In this document: positions 1 through 10,430 of the stretch, one piece after another
How the letters are laid out: each line of letters begins with the position of its first letter
How positions within the stretch are numbered: the first letter of the stretch is position 1
DNA from: Apiotrichum sp. Y4204
Lineage: Eukaryota > Basidiomycota > Tremellomycetes > Trichosporonales > Trichosporonaceae
Assembly: GCA_025531455.1 (NCBI GenBank)
Contig: JAMYHL010000032.1
Span: forward strand, 248,001-312,000
DNA length: 64,000 nucleotides
Direction: 5' to 3'
Notes under the pieces: generated by a model
What the model was told of the DNA's origin: nothing
Database searches by the model: none
The model's input: the letters and a program-made list of their open reading frames with translations, nothing else
Program-made: the position numbers and the translations under genes

Positions 1-665
1 GCGCGCGCGTACCCACCATCGCGGGCGTGGCCCCAGAGGACGGGTGGGGCCTGGGCCAGTATGGCGTGCACGAGCATGCGGAGAGCACGCGGCGGCTACA
101 GGAGGCGGACCGGCGGCTGCGCGCCGGCCAGCTGTTGGACAAGGACGACACGGACGTGGATGACGGAGACGGCGGCGACGGCGACGTGGATGTCGACGGC
201 GACAGGACGACGCACTCGGACCACTCGGAGCACTCGCACCATGACGAGGAGCCGAGCACACCCCGCCCGACGTCGTCGTACCGCCGTCACTCGTCGCGCG
301 ATCGCGATCGCGACGGGCGGCGGAGCACATCACGGCGGCGGAGCACATCACGCCGTGCATCGCCTGACCGCGAAGCGGACCGGCGCGCGTCCCGCAGTTC
401 CCGTTTGTCGCGTACTTCCCGCCGTGACCGCGACCGCGACCGCGACTGGGATCGTGAACGGGGCCGAGAACGAGAACGAGAACGAGAACGCGATTGTGAC
501 TGCGAGCCCCCCGCGCGCCGGGACGACGAGGAGTGGGAGGACGTGTTCTCCTCCGAGGACGAGGGCCGCACGGAGCGTCCCCGCCCTGCCCGTCCGCCAA
601 CTGCCGGATGGAGCTGGTGGGGCCCGCTGCGCGACTGGCGGCTAGAGGACCGCAGCCATTTCTGA
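1..665 (+). CDS. C-terminal part of an unrecognised protein with a disordered charged tail
   Basis: The reading frame is open from the left edge of the window and stops with TGA at 663-665, so only the last part of the protein (about 220 residues) is present and its start lies outside. The visible sequence is mostly low complexity: an Asp/Gly-rich acidic stretch, a His/Ser patch, then long Arg-Asp and Arg-Glu dipeptide runs (for example RDRDRDRDWDRERG) and an acidic DDEEWEDVFSSEDE patch. It ends in a more ordered tail, GWSWWGPLRDWRLEDRSHF, whose tryptophans suggest a conserved C-terminal motif. I do not recognise the family. RD/RE repeats occur in nuclear RNA-binding proteins, but also in cytosolic tails of membrane proteins. 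The opposite strand is also open here, as expected for repeats of this type. Confidence 0.6.
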   Translation, partial: ARVPTIAGVAPEDGWGLGQYGVHEHAESTRRLQEADRRLRAGQLLDKDDTDVDDGDGGDGDVDVDGDRTTHSDHSEHSHHDEEPSTPRPTSSYRRHSSRDRDRDGRRSTSRRRSTSRRASPDREADRRASRSSRLSRTSRRDRDRDRDWDRERGRERERERERDCDCEPPARRDDEEWEDVFSSEDEGRTERPRPARPPTAGWSWWGPLRDWRLEDRSHF

Positions 666-1379
666 GAAATCTTCCGACGTAGATGGTGTTGTATCCTTGT
701 ATTATGGACGTGTGACGCTTGCTGTCGGCGTGGCTGTCGACGGGCGGAACTGACACTTTGACTGCGGGGGTTGACTTGCGTTTTCATGCGAGAAGGTGTA
801 CATACTAACCCCCGCGTCTTGACGATTAAGTCCAGTACAGGCCGTCTACCGGTCGCCACATTCTGACCACCATCCTCACGGCCCCGAAATACCAGAGGGA
901 CACGGACCGCAATGCCAAATGATCAAGTAAAGACCATGAACGCACTGGGTGTAATTTCACATCAAAGTCTACAGGGAACCAAGACTAAAATCAGCCCCAG
1001 GCTCCGATAGGTGGCGAGGGCGGGCATCTTCATCGTATCGATCCGATTGATATCCCGGATGCTCATGCAGGAGCCGCAACAGACGTCGGCAACGTCGCCG
1101 AGTCGCACTGCCGCAGTGCGGGACAACTCGTCACTCCCACTCATGTCGGCGTGACTGCGAATGAAACCACGGACGACCGGAATGCGGGCCAATCTCGAAC
1201 CATTCCTGTCCAAGAACTGAAACCCTGATCCTAGGCCATACATCGGGAGCTCCTGAATCCTCGCCCTCGCTCCTGCTCCCTCACTCCTGCCTCCTCACTC
1301 CTCGCCACTCGCTCCTCGCCCCTCGCCACTCTCCGCTCGCCGCTCGCCGCAGCGCACGCCCCCAAATCCCGTCCCCAGT
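666..1379. other. Intergenic region, no gene seen
   Basis: Short ORFs on both strands lack coding character. The last 120 bases before the first tRNA gene are a pyrimidine-rich repeat of CTCCTCGCC and CGCTCGCCG units. Confidence 0.5.
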
Positions 1380-1467
1380 GGCGATTTAGCTCAGTTGGTT
1401 AGAGCGCATGCTTAACACTCGAACAGCGTTACGCATGAGGTCGGCGGTTCGACCCCGCCAAACGTCA
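1380..1467 (+). tRNA. tRNA-Val(AAC), copy 1, with 14-nt intron
   Basis: An 88-nt sequence folds as a tRNA. The D stem is GCTC/GAGC and the anticodon stem is CATGC/GCATG. The mature anticodon loop is TTAACAC, giving anticodon AAC. The variable loop is AGGTC and the T arm is GGCGG-TTCGACC-CCGCC. A 14-nt intron lies at 1418-1431, directly after A37; it contains GTT, which can pair with the anticodon as in the usual precursor fold. The acceptor stem GGCGATT/AAACGTC has a G-U pair and an A-A mismatch at 5-68. A run of five T at 1500-1504 can serve as the Pol III terminator. Confidence 0.92.
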
Positions 1468-2140
1468 GCAGCGGCTCGTGATCGATCGCGAGCAGTACCT
1501 TTTTCCGCTTGTTTATTGCGCGTGGAGGACCCGGGGACCCGGGGGCCCGGGAACTGATCTCGAGTCTCTGGATGTCTGGCCTTCAATGAGAGGTGTGGTG
1601 GATTCAGAGCTATGAGCTAGGTTCCGATCGGATGGCTGCGTCGCGATATTCGTGGCGCCACCAATTCGCCGAGGACGACTATAGCAGGATGCGGATATAC
1701 GCCCGGCTCCCTGAGCTGTGTGATGCGCCAGGCGACAGTGTTGGGCAGGCCTGGGCGCTTATTATCGGACTACTGGAGAATCCCGTTGGAGCAGGAAACG
1801 CACTGAGAGAGCGAGAGCTAGTATTTACCACTGGCCTGACACCCATCTCGAACCGCCGCTCGACCTTGGGATATTGGGACCGATTGGGACCAAGGGGCTG
1901 CCGCACGTTCAGCCGCGGAGTCACGGTCAGTCACCATCAGCCTCCCATCTTCATCCTCCCCTCTGAATCTTGTTCTCCTATGTGCCAGCTCGCCGCCTTC
2001 CGTCTCCATCTCCTCTCAGCCATCTGCATCTTGATATAGAAGCTCTCCGCCCGCTCCGCCCGATCCGCCCGCTCCGCACCCCCTTCCCCAATCCCAACGC
2101 CCAGCCGGCGCCGGAGATCCCGCCAACTCCCTCCCCCGTC
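1468..2140. other. Spacer between the two tRNA-Val genes
   Basis: No convincing coding region. A 148-codon ORF at 1593-2039 on + looks random. The 100 bases before the second tRNA gene contain tandem CCGCCCGCTC-like units (about 2044-2085), similar in kind to the pyrimidine-rich repeat before copy 1, which suggests the duplication may have included flanking DNA that later diverged. Confidence 0.45.
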
Positions 2141-2228
2141 GGCGATTTAGCTCAGTTGGTTAGAGCGCATGCTTAACACTCGAACAGCGTTACGCATGAG
2201 GTCGGCGGTTCGACCCCGCCAAACGTCA
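2141..2228 (+). tRNA. tRNA-Val(AAC), copy 2, with 14-nt intron
   Basis: This copy is identical to the one at 1380-1467 over all 88 nt, including the 14-nt intron (2179-2192) and the A-A mismatch in the acceptor stem. The bases outside the gene differ from those around copy 1. Candidate Pol III terminators are TTTT at 2256-2259 and TTTTT at 2267-2271. Confidence 0.92.
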
Positions 2229-2589
2229 GCAACGCGTCCGTGAGGATGCGATTCCTTTTGGGATTGTTTTTAGACAGGGGGTGGGGGATGGATGATAAGC
2301 TGATCAAGCTGACAGACTGATTAGATGGTCAGACAAGAGAGACTGGGAGGTGGAGAAAGAGAGACGGCGGTGGTCAACTATCAACCGGTGTTAGATCAGC
2401 ACACACACACACACGTCATCAGACTGGGATTTGCGCAGCGTTGTCCAGCTTGCCGTGAAGTAGAAAGGGAGATGATGGAAACACAAACACACGAGATCCA
2501 AGACGACGAGATCCCATCGCGGTCTGATGTATCACAAACTTCCCCGGACCGCCGCTCAGATCCCACCCGGCGCGGAAAATTTTGTGGCG
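2229..2589. other. Spacer between tRNA genes
   Basis: No gene seen. It contains a short (CA)n run at about 2400-2414. Confidence 0.4.
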
Positions 2590-2691
2590 GGCCAAATAGT
2601 ATAATGGCTAGTACATGGGATTTTGAGTTTCCGACCCCCGGGGCGCGAGGAACCAGTTCCCGTAATCTGGGTTCGATCCCCAGTTTGGCCT
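2590..2691 (+). tRNA. tRNA-Gln(TTG) with 30-nt intron
   Basis: The acceptor stem GGCCAAA/TTTGGCC is perfect. The D arm is GTAT-AATGGCTA-GTAC. The anticodon stem TGGGA/TCCCG has one U-G pair, and the loop reads TTTTGA then an intron, giving anticodon TTG. The T arm is CTGGG-TTCGATC-CCCAG and the discriminator base is T. The intron is 2627-2656. It contains GTTTCC and GGAAC, which can pair, and ends in CAG, which can pair with the anticodon. Five T at 2701-2705 form the terminator. Confidence 0.9.
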
Positions 2692-3694
2692 TGAAGAATG
2701 TTTTTGGCAAGATGGACCCACAGGAATTGCTTTGGATTGGGATTGATTTTTCTGATTTTTCTGCGGCTTTTTGGCTTCTAACGTTTCTGAATTTCTGACA
2801 TTTCCGGTTGCAATGTACTGTTTTCGGCGACGCAGACTTTTATAGAGTCCGCGAGGTGCACAGCGCTTGCGCCCCGAGCGAGATGCGTAAGGGCGCACCG
2901 AGAGATGAGCGGTATGTTGGTCAGTAAAGTGCGACCAGTCAGAGTCTCATGTGGCAGTGTGTTTGCCACTTCCTACAACTCGGTACAGGGCATGGGCCAC
3001 GGGGTCGGGGCTCTGCCTAGCGGTCTCTTAATGTAAGCGGTATGGATATGGATACAGTCTACAACGAGGCAAATATGAGGACTACTTGATAAGCGGGAAG
3101 AATTTGGGCCGTGGCGCCGCGATCGGAGGACTCGCGGCCGTGCGGCTCCCCACTGCGGACCAGGGTGCGCGGGGCCGCGACTCGGACAACTCGTCAATGC
3201 CTGCCGTCAGAAGGGTCTGCGGGGAGCTCACAGAGGTGGCAGAGGAGTGCGGAGGGGGTGTATATCTCTGCGATGCAGTGTGGGCAGTCGTCCATTGGAA
3301 ATATTGATGGTGGGAGAGGAGGGAGTGATGGTTGTGAGTTCAAGGACAGTCTAGACGGTGTAATATATCGAGACTCAGTCGCGAGACCCCCTCAGTGTCG
3401 TTTGGGATGTCATGTCTATCTATTGTGTAGACGCGAGCTGTCTCGTCTGTCTCGCCCCCACTGTCCGTGTCGTCTCAGAGTGCATCAGCAGCACGTGTCA
3501 ATCATATCAAGGAATGCAAGCAGTGACCCCGACCCGATCAATAAAAGACACAATAGTGACATCGTCATATAGTCATGCATAACAAGAAGGCACAGCACGA
3601 AGCACGGTATCACTCATTCCTCTTCTCTCAATCCGAGTCTCCGAATCCAATCCTACACTTATTCTCCGTCTCACTCTGACACTCATTACGTTTC
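2692..3694. other. Intergenic region, no gene seen
   Basis: This is the region between the tRNA-Gln gene and the 3' end of the minus-strand gene that stops at 3695. ORFs here are short and not protein-like. It should hold the 3' UTR of the next gene. Confidence 0.4.
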
Positions 3695-6535
3695 TCACCA
3701 GCCGAACCAGCGGCGGAGGGCGCCCAGCGCGCCGGCGGGCCGGCCGTCGGCGTTGTCGTCCTCGTCGGCAAACTCGCCATACTCGGCGTACTCGTACTCG
3801 TACTCGGCATACTGCAGCCCGAGGGCGTTCTCAATCTCGACATCCATCTCCTCGTCCACGCCGTCGTCCAGGTCCTGCACACGGACGTGCTCGCGATCAC
3901 GGCGCATGGCGGCGTACGCGGCGACATTGATCTCGTGCGCGAGCTCGCGCTCATCACGCTCGTCGACCTCCTCGGCCTCGGCATCCTCGTGGAACACGGC
4001 AGCGACGAGCGTCGTGCAGTCCGTCTGTGCGTTGTACGGCGGCGGCGGCGTCGGCGGGTCGTCAATCTCGTACCGGTTCACGACGTAGTGCGGGGGCGAG
4101 GCGGCTGGCGCAGTGACACGGCGTGGAATAGGAGCACGGAGGTGCACGGGCGGCGCAGCCCGCACGATCGGGAAGAAAGGGTACTCGTAGCGCGGGGGCG
4201 AGGCGGGAACAGGGACATCATCCGCCAGCTGTATGGGGGAAGCGAGAACAGGGGTGGCCCGGCGGACCGGGGTCTGCGGCTCGGGGGCGGCGCGGGCGAC
4301 CTCGATCTCAATCTCGATTTCAACATCTCTTTCAGGGGTGGACTCGCGGTCACGGGGCCGCGACGGCCCAGCCGGGGCGTTGCGCGTAGCAATGGGGACG
4401 GGGACGGCCGGGCGGCGGTGGATAGCGGCCAGACGCGTCCCGGGGCGGGCTGCGACGTGGGCGGCGACCGAGTCCGCGGCGCGACGGCGGCGGCGCTGAG
4501 CGGCGAGTTCCTGGGCACGGGCACGCTGCTCGGCGGCGGCGGACGCGCGGCGGGCCATCTCGGCATCGTAGGCAATCTGCGCCTCTGCAGCTAGGCGGGC
4601 GAGCTCGGCGGCCTCGGCGCGCTGCTCCTCCACCGCGTGCAGGGCGGCAGCAACAGCCTGCCGGGTCCGCTGGGCGGCAGCTTGTTTCGCGGCTTCACGC
4701 GCGGCGCGGCGGGCGAGGATGTGCATACGCAGACCGTGTGTCCACTCGCCAAGCTCCTTCGTACGCTGGGCGGAACGTATCTCCGCACGGGTGGCGACCT
4801 CGGCGCTGCCCCAAGCGGCGGCGCGCTTGTTCGGCCTGTGTGGGCGGGAAGACGGGCCGGGAGCAGGGGACGGGCTCGTGGGAGAGGTGGCGCACAGCTC
4901 GTCGTCGACCATGTCCGAGTCGAACATTTCGACATCGTCGGAGGGGAGGAGAAACTCTATCGCGTCCTCGTCCGAGATCGAGTTGATGCGCGCACGAGGG
5001 CGGGGAATGTGGGCGAACGCGAGACGCTCACGGTACCGACGAAGCAGGCTGCTGCGGACCTGACGGAATATCGCGCGCTCGCGCGTGGCAGCGGCGTAGA
5101 CGAATCCGGGAACAACGGGGGGAAGCTCATCCGTGATGCCCCACGAGGAGAGGAAGCGGGACACGCGCCTGGGGCGGAAGAGGACAACCGGGCGACGCGC
5201 AAAGACGCGCGGCTTGCGGAGGTGCACGCGCGATGGGAGGAGCGACGTCGGTGACGAGCGCTTCAGGTGGGATCTCTCTGGGCCAGTGGAGCGGGGGATG
5301 AGTTGGGCGTCACGCTGACGCTGCTGGCGCCGGCGGCGCGCCTGCGTCGGTGTCACAGGCTCGTTCGCCTTGGCGAGCGGCACAGTGGTGGTGTAGCGCT
5401 GACGCGCGCGGGACGTGGCTGGGGAAGTGGTCTTGGGTGGGATCTTCCCTACAATATCCAGAGTCGCCGATCGCGCAACAATAGGAATAGGATCTTTGGA
5501 TTTCTGATCACGATCGCCACAGCCATCATAGCCTTCAGTGTATGGGACGACGCGCATGGGGGGCGGGAGTGGGAACTCGGGGTCGGCATCCATCGGCTCG
5601 CCGCGGCCAGGGGACATGGGGACGAGGCGGTACCCAATCTTTTCAGCGAGGCTTTCGAGCGCGCGGAGCGCCTCGGTGCCATCATCGCTGTCGTCGTTGC
5701 GCGTCTTGCGCTTCTTCGCGCTAGACCTAGCCTGGCGCGCGAAACGCGTCGCAGCACGGCGCGCCTTCGCCTTGGCCGCGAGCGGCGAGGTCGGCTCGTC
5801 GACCTCGGTATCGGACCCCGCGGCCGGCGAGGTGGGGAGCGGAGTGAACTGCGACGTGCCCTCCTCAGGAACATCAGCAAGTAACGTCGATGTCACATTC
5901 TTTTCGTCTAGCGCGTCCTCGTCCTCGTCCATCTCGTCTGTACCGAGTCCGCCGATCTGGTTCGTGAGCGCGTACACCGACTCTGTGGGAGAGACGTAAC
6001 GCCGCGTCGGGTTGCGGTTTGCGATCGAGGACGGCAACTGGTGTGAGCGGTGCGCGAAGCGGAACTGTGGGGAGGGGAGGGGAGGGACAGGGACGGGGAC
6101 GGGCATGTCTTGGAACGTGATTGTGGCGCCACACCTCGCGGCGCAGTCACTCACGCCGACAGACATCGACAAGAGTCGACACGACTCGGCCGCGGTCGAC
6201 ACGACTCGACACGATCCGCGTAACCCGCCGCAGCACCAAACACAGCACACCATATAACCTCGTTCTCGTCTCAGACTCACGCGTGCGACCTGCTGCTGCC
6301 GCCTCCCACCGCGGCGGCGGGGCCTCTCGCGGGGGTCGACATTCTTGCCCTTGCGGGGCGCGCGGAGGGCGGCATCGACGTCGTCGTCTGAAGCGAAAAT
6401 AAACGAGGGAGCGGGGAGAGGGAGTTCTTCTTCAGAGTCGGAGGAGGCGCCTTGCTCGCTCTCATCGCGCCAGATGCGCATGAGGGAGGGGCGCAGCGCG
6501 CGCGGGGCGGGCGTGGGCGTGTCCGGCACGGACAT
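3695..6535 (-). CDS. Large low-complexity, probably disordered protein of unknown function
   Basis: An uninterrupted minus-strand frame encodes 946 residues from ATG 6535-6533; the frame is open further upstream but that part looks like 5' UTR. The protein has acidic patches, a basic KKRKTRNDD-like nuclear-signal patch, long Arg-rich stretches, and an Ala/Arg/Glu-rich segment that should form a long helix or coiled coil (about two thirds along, with repeats such as ARRAAREAAKQAAAQ). It also has proline-rich motifs and a Tyr/Glu-rich C-terminus ending GALRRWFGW. No enzyme motif is visible. Residues 83-143 (6107-6289) are Cys-rich and unlike the rest; this may be an unspliced in-frame intron or 5' UTR, in which case ATG at 6104 could be the start. 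I do not recognise the family. A nuclear location is only inferred. Confidence 0.6.
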   Translation of the reverse strand: MSVPDTPTPAPRALRPSLMRIWRDESEQGASSDSEEELPLPAPSFIFASDDDVDAALRAPRKGKNVDPRERPRRRGGRRQQQVARVSLRRERGYMVCCVWCCGGLRGSCRVVSTAAESCRLLSMSVGVSDCAARCGATITFQDMPVPVPVPPLPSPQFRFAHRSHQLPSSIANRNPTRRYVSPTESVYALTNQIGGLGTDEMDEDEDALDEKNVTSTLLADVPEEGTSQFTPLPTSPAAGSDTEVDEPTSPLAAKAKARRAATRFARQARSSAKKRKTRNDDSDDGTEALRALESLAEKIGYRLVPMSPGRGEPMDADPEFPLPPPMRVVPYTEGYDGCGDRDQKSKDPIPIVARSATLDIVGKIPPKTTSPATSRARQRYTTTVPLAKANEPVTPTQARRRRQQRQRDAQLIPRSTGPERSHLKRSSPTSLLPSRVHLRKPRVFARRPVVLFRPRRVSRFLSSWGITDELPPVVPGFVYAAATRERAIFRQVRSSLLRRYRERLAFAHIPRPRARINSISDEDAIEFLLPSDDVEMFDSDMVDDELCATSPTSPSPAPGPSSRPHRPNKRAAAWGSAEVATRAEIRSAQRTKELGEWTHGLRMHILARRAAREAAKQAAAQRTRQAVAAALHAVEEQRAEAAELARLAAEAQIAYDAEMARRASAAAEQRARAQELAAQRRRRRAADSVAAHVAARPGTRLAAIHRRPAVPVPIATRNAPAGPSRPRDRESTPERDVEIEIEIEVARAAPEPQTPVRRATPVLASPIQLADDVPVPASPPRYEYPFFPIVRAAPPVHLRAPIPRRVTAPAASPPHYVVNRYEIDDPPTPPPPYNAQTDCTTLVAAVFHEDAEAEEVDERDERELAHEINVAAYAAMRRDREHVRVQDLDDGVDEEMDVEIENALGLQYAEYEYEYAEYGEFADEDDNADGRPAGALGALRRWFGW

Positions 6536-7530
6536 GACACGGGATGGGATGGATATATGGATGGATGGGATGGGGATGCACGATATGGATACTTGTGGGA
6601 TAGGATGGGGGGATGGGATGGGAAAGAGAATGAGAAGAAGAAAGAAATGCATCCCCCCCCCCTTTCCGGTCTCCCTGTCCAGTCTCCTGTGCATGGTCCT
6701 GCACGTCCTGGTCTCTCATCCTGGCGGTCGTTGTGCACACCTTGTGGCACCTGGCTGGGCTGGCTGCCATTATGGATGAATATCTCAGGACATTGCCTTG
6801 CACTGTAACGTCATTTTGATCCCGGGTATGCACCAAGTTTCATTCCGCATCGAGCAACAAAGAGAGATGGCAACCTTGTGGGTCTGTAGGTCGGGTGGGT
6901 TGGAGGCTTGGGGGGCTTGGGATCTTGGGATCTTGGGATGCATTACAATTCGGAACGAGCACCGAGAGAAAAGAGAACCCACATCGCAAAGGTCCAGCCC
7001 TCTTCACTGCTCTACATGCATGCTGACCGACGCTGGGGCAGTCTTGTTTTCTCGGGTCCTAGAAGTCCGTTGCTTTGTGCCTATACTGCTGAAAGTCACA
7101 TTCCGCAGTCGGAGAGACAAACCCCCCAGGACCGATAGTGTAGTTCATCCCCGCTTCCATCTCTCTCACCCGTATCCATGACGTGAACAACGAAAAGTGT
7201 GCTCGATCGATCGGGGGATGGGTGCATACCGCGCATCGCGCATCGCGCATCAAAACTCGAATGATAAAACATCGTCAGACAATAGCTTACACCTTACAGC
7301 ACAACGCACATCGTGTATTGTGTACTGCACATCGTGCAGATGATTTTCAAGTCTCCAAGTCTCGCAGAGTTGCTCGGCGTGACACTCCCCCCTGGGCTGT
7401 GGCGGTAACCCATAACCCACTCCTCCCCTGTACGCCTTTCCCTTCCTTCCCTTCTTCCCATGTGCTTTTTGTCCTGCCACTCCCCACCTAGTCTATAAAT
7501 TCATCACATGTACAACGAAAAGGGGATACA
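6536..7530. other. Promoter region of the disordered-protein gene and 3' flank of the Bsd2-like gene
   Basis: No gene seen. On the plus strand, 6541-6628 is a degenerate array of GGGATG and GGATGGAT units, directly upstream of the minus-strand start at 6535. Another short repeat, CGCGCATCGCGCATCGCGCATC, lies at about 7230-7251. Confidence 0.45.
6541..6628. repeat. GGGATG/GGATGGAT minisatellite-like array
   Basis: Units of GGGAT and GGATG recur with small changes across about 88 bases. It lies immediately upstream of the start codon of the 946-residue protein. Confidence 0.55.
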
Positions 7531-9220
7531 CTATGTCCAGAGGCCGCGGCGCCGGCCGCCGGTGGGCGACTGCGGCTCGGTGGTCGCCATCGGTCCAGCA
7601 TCAAAATTCCGCGCGGCAAGCAGCTCGTGCTCGTCCTCGTCGTGCGAGGTGAAGACGGTGTCTCCGCGCTCGATATTGCGCCCATTCATACCAAAGAAAC
7701 CCTGCTGGATCTCGCGGGCGCCGTTGACCGCCTGCGTGAATGCCGACGTGTAGTACGCCAGGCTGGTTGGGCCAGGCTGCGCGGGGCGCTCGTCCTCGTC
7801 CTCGCCCTCGGCGAGCTCGTCAAACGATCCCCGAGCAGCGCGCTGCGCCCGCTCCGACTCGTTCTGCGCTTCGCGGAGCTTGCGCTCAAACCGCTTGACA
7901 CGCCACCAGCCACCAATCGACGCAAGGACCAGGAACCAGCCAATGGTCATGAGCATAAACGCAAACCACTCGTTTGCTCGGCCGCGCTCCTCGGGAGTTG
8001 GCATGTTGAGAATGTCGGCCAGCGTGTGGTTGTACTTGTGGGCAACCACCTCTGCCTCCTGGAGGTTGTGTATCGTAAACGTCTCGCCCTTGCCGCCCCA
8101 GTGCTGCGGCACTGGCCAGTCGACGACGGGCCACTGAAAGTTGACGCCCCAGGTGGCGACTTCCTTCTCGGCGGCGAGATCGCCCTTGGTCCTTCCAGTG
8201 GCGGGATCGATAACATCGTCATACTGGCTGTCCTCCATCAACTTGAGCGCTTCTACGCGCAGGTAGAAACCCTTGCGCACAAGAGTAAGACCAAGTCCAC
8301 AGCGGGAGCCAAACTTGGCCGCATGGGTAGTGTGAAGAACATAGGTGAGAAGGAAGCCAACAAACGCAAAGGCGGTGGAGACGATGAGGTTCCAGACAAA
8401 GCCGAACAGGTTGCCGGCCGACATGCCGTCGATCAAAATATCATCGCCATTGATGGAAGACGAAAGGGGGCCAAAGGGTGAGGTGGATGACGGCAGCACG
8501 ACAGTTGTGTCCCAGTAGGGAGGCACGGCGTCGCGGAGCGCCGTCTGGTACGACGGTGGCGCGTCCTTTGCTTCATCCTCAGCAGCAAAGTTGGGATCGT
8601 CGGGGTCGCGGGTGGGTTCCCTGTCCGGTCTTGCCGCAAGGTTGGCGAACACACCGCTCTGGCCACCGCCCATGCCTGTGGGCGGCGCTTGCTGTTGCCG
8701 GGGAAGGAACGACAAGGGGAGAAGACCGCCAAGGAAGTGACGCTGAGGTTTCGGGCGAGCGATGGGCTCAGTCGGCATCACACCATTGCTGTTGCCAGGC
8801 GCGGGGTTCGAGGCCGAGTAATCCTCAAAGGGGGGCGGAGAGCCGGGAGGGGGAAGGAACTGGCATCAGTACGGAGTGCGATGCAATGGTACGCGACGCG
8901 TGCCTTCCGCATGTGGCAAATGCAGCATGACTCACATAATCACGGTCAAAGTCGTAGTCGCCGGGCATGGGTTGGGCGCGCTGCGGCGACGAGGACGAGG
9001 TGGCATTGTTCCCCAAGAGGCGGTGCTCCTCGCCCGCATCATGGTCGTCATCGTCGTCTCCAGGGTCCTCAAACGCACGGTCCATCTCATTTGGATCTGG
9101 GACGAGACTGCGCCTCCGACCGTGGCTGAAGCGGTCGCGGAACGAAACTGATCGCCGCGGCGACGACGGACTCGAGCCGGTGCCCGAGGCGCCCGAGGGT
9201 ACGGGGGTGTATGGCGCCAT
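7531..9220 (-). CDS. BSD2: Bsd2/NDFIP-family ubiquitin-ligase adaptor, membrane protein
   Basis: Two exons: 8936-9220 and 7531-8859, with an intron at 8860-8935 (GTGAGT donor, CTGAT branch near the CAG acceptor); 537 residues. The family comprises multi-span Golgi/endosomal adaptors that recruit Rsp5/Nedd4-type HECT ligases through PY motifs and send metal transporters and misfolded membrane proteins to the vacuole. The sequence shows a PPSY motif (in DAPPSYQTAL, about residue 195) and a second PPYW. Then comes the family core: IDGMSAGNLFGFVWNL and a hydrophobic span ending LLTYVLHTTHAAKFGSRCGL, followed by a late span in WFAFMLMTIGWFLVLASIGG. The N-terminus is acidic and disordered. Length and core order fit fungal Bsd2. 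An alternative acceptor at 8824 would drop 12 residues without changing frame. Confidence 0.88.
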
Positions 9221-10430
9221 GGTGGGCGGGAGTGTCGAGAGAGTGTGGAGTGTTCTAGGGTTAGTATCGTCTGATACGATAGATAATGGGACCAGCATGG
9301 AAGGAGAACATCAGAGGGTGGTGCATGAAGTCATAGCACATGTTGTGCCGTGCCGACCTAGCAATGCTAGGCGACAACAGCGTCGCGACTTCTGATTATC
9401 TTCATCTGAGGGGAGGCGGGAAGGTGTTTGGGAAATGAGGGGAAGGTGTTTCTTGGGATGTCTTGGCAACGACAACTCACGTTGTGGGGCTCAGAGAACG
9501 GAACGTGCGCAGTACAACAGCGGTCTCGAGGTATTGGCGGTTGCGCGATGGCTATGGGTTAAGAGTGATGATCAATCGGGGGCGTGTCGTCGTCGAGGTG
9601 GAAGAGGGCAACGAGGAAAGGGAAGATGCCGGTGAATCGAGACCGAGACGTGTTCGGTGGGTGACGAAAATGGGTTTTTGTAATGGGAAAGAAGAACCGA
9701 GAAAGCGACTGAGCGGGGAGAAAGTGGGATAAACGAGTGGATTCGGAGACAGAAAGGGGAACAAGGAAGGACCGAAGGGGAGGGAGGATGGGGAGATGGG
9801 ATGGAATGGATGGGTGTGTGGGATGATGGACAATTGGGTAGCAAGCAAAGTGGTAATGGTGGTGGTTGGTGGTGGACTGGGACGACGACGACGACGAAAG
9901 CGTGCTCTGTATTGTGCTGCGGTGGCGCTTCAGCGCGCACAGCCCCTCTGCCTCTCTTCTGCTCGTCTGCATGGCCGCCGGCCCCCACTCTCCCTTACCC
10001 CTCACCGAGCCCACCTCGGCCTTGTTCCTGCAATGCCCGAATCCTAATACAAGCATTATAACTAAATCAGACGATATAAACAAGAATTGGTAAGCTTCAA
10101 TTTGCATTACAAAGACAAGACAGATGAAACGGGAAGGCACCAGAAGAGCCAGCTGCGCCTAGAAAGCAATAGGCGCGAATCTGCCAAGGGCGACGGCCTT
10201 TGGCGCCTTTGGGTGGCAAATCTGTCTTCCAAGTCTGGACCATGTGGAAATGACGTATTGTTCATTGATGCATTGATCAAGAGCCAGGAATGAAAACTCT
10301 CTACCAGCGCGTTCACCCCCTCCAGGCGACCAAAAGAAGTCAACGTGCGCGTCCATCCATCCACTCCATCCATCCAACACGACTACTCTCTCCTACATCT
10401 TGGGCGAATCCCTAGCGCTCGCGTTCCGGT
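9221..10430. other. Divergent promoter region between the Bsd2-like gene and the exonuclease gene
   Basis: The two genes start on opposite strands and share this 1.2-kb region. It holds purine-rich stretches (for example GGGGAGAAAGTGGG and GGAAGGACCGAAGGGGAGGG near 9.7 kb) and no convincing ORF. Confidence 0.5.

Noticed and set aside
287..859. A 190-codon antisense ORF rich in Arg and Ser over the first gene.
   Set aside because: It is the reverse complement of the RD/RE repeat region, which is open in several frames for composition reasons.
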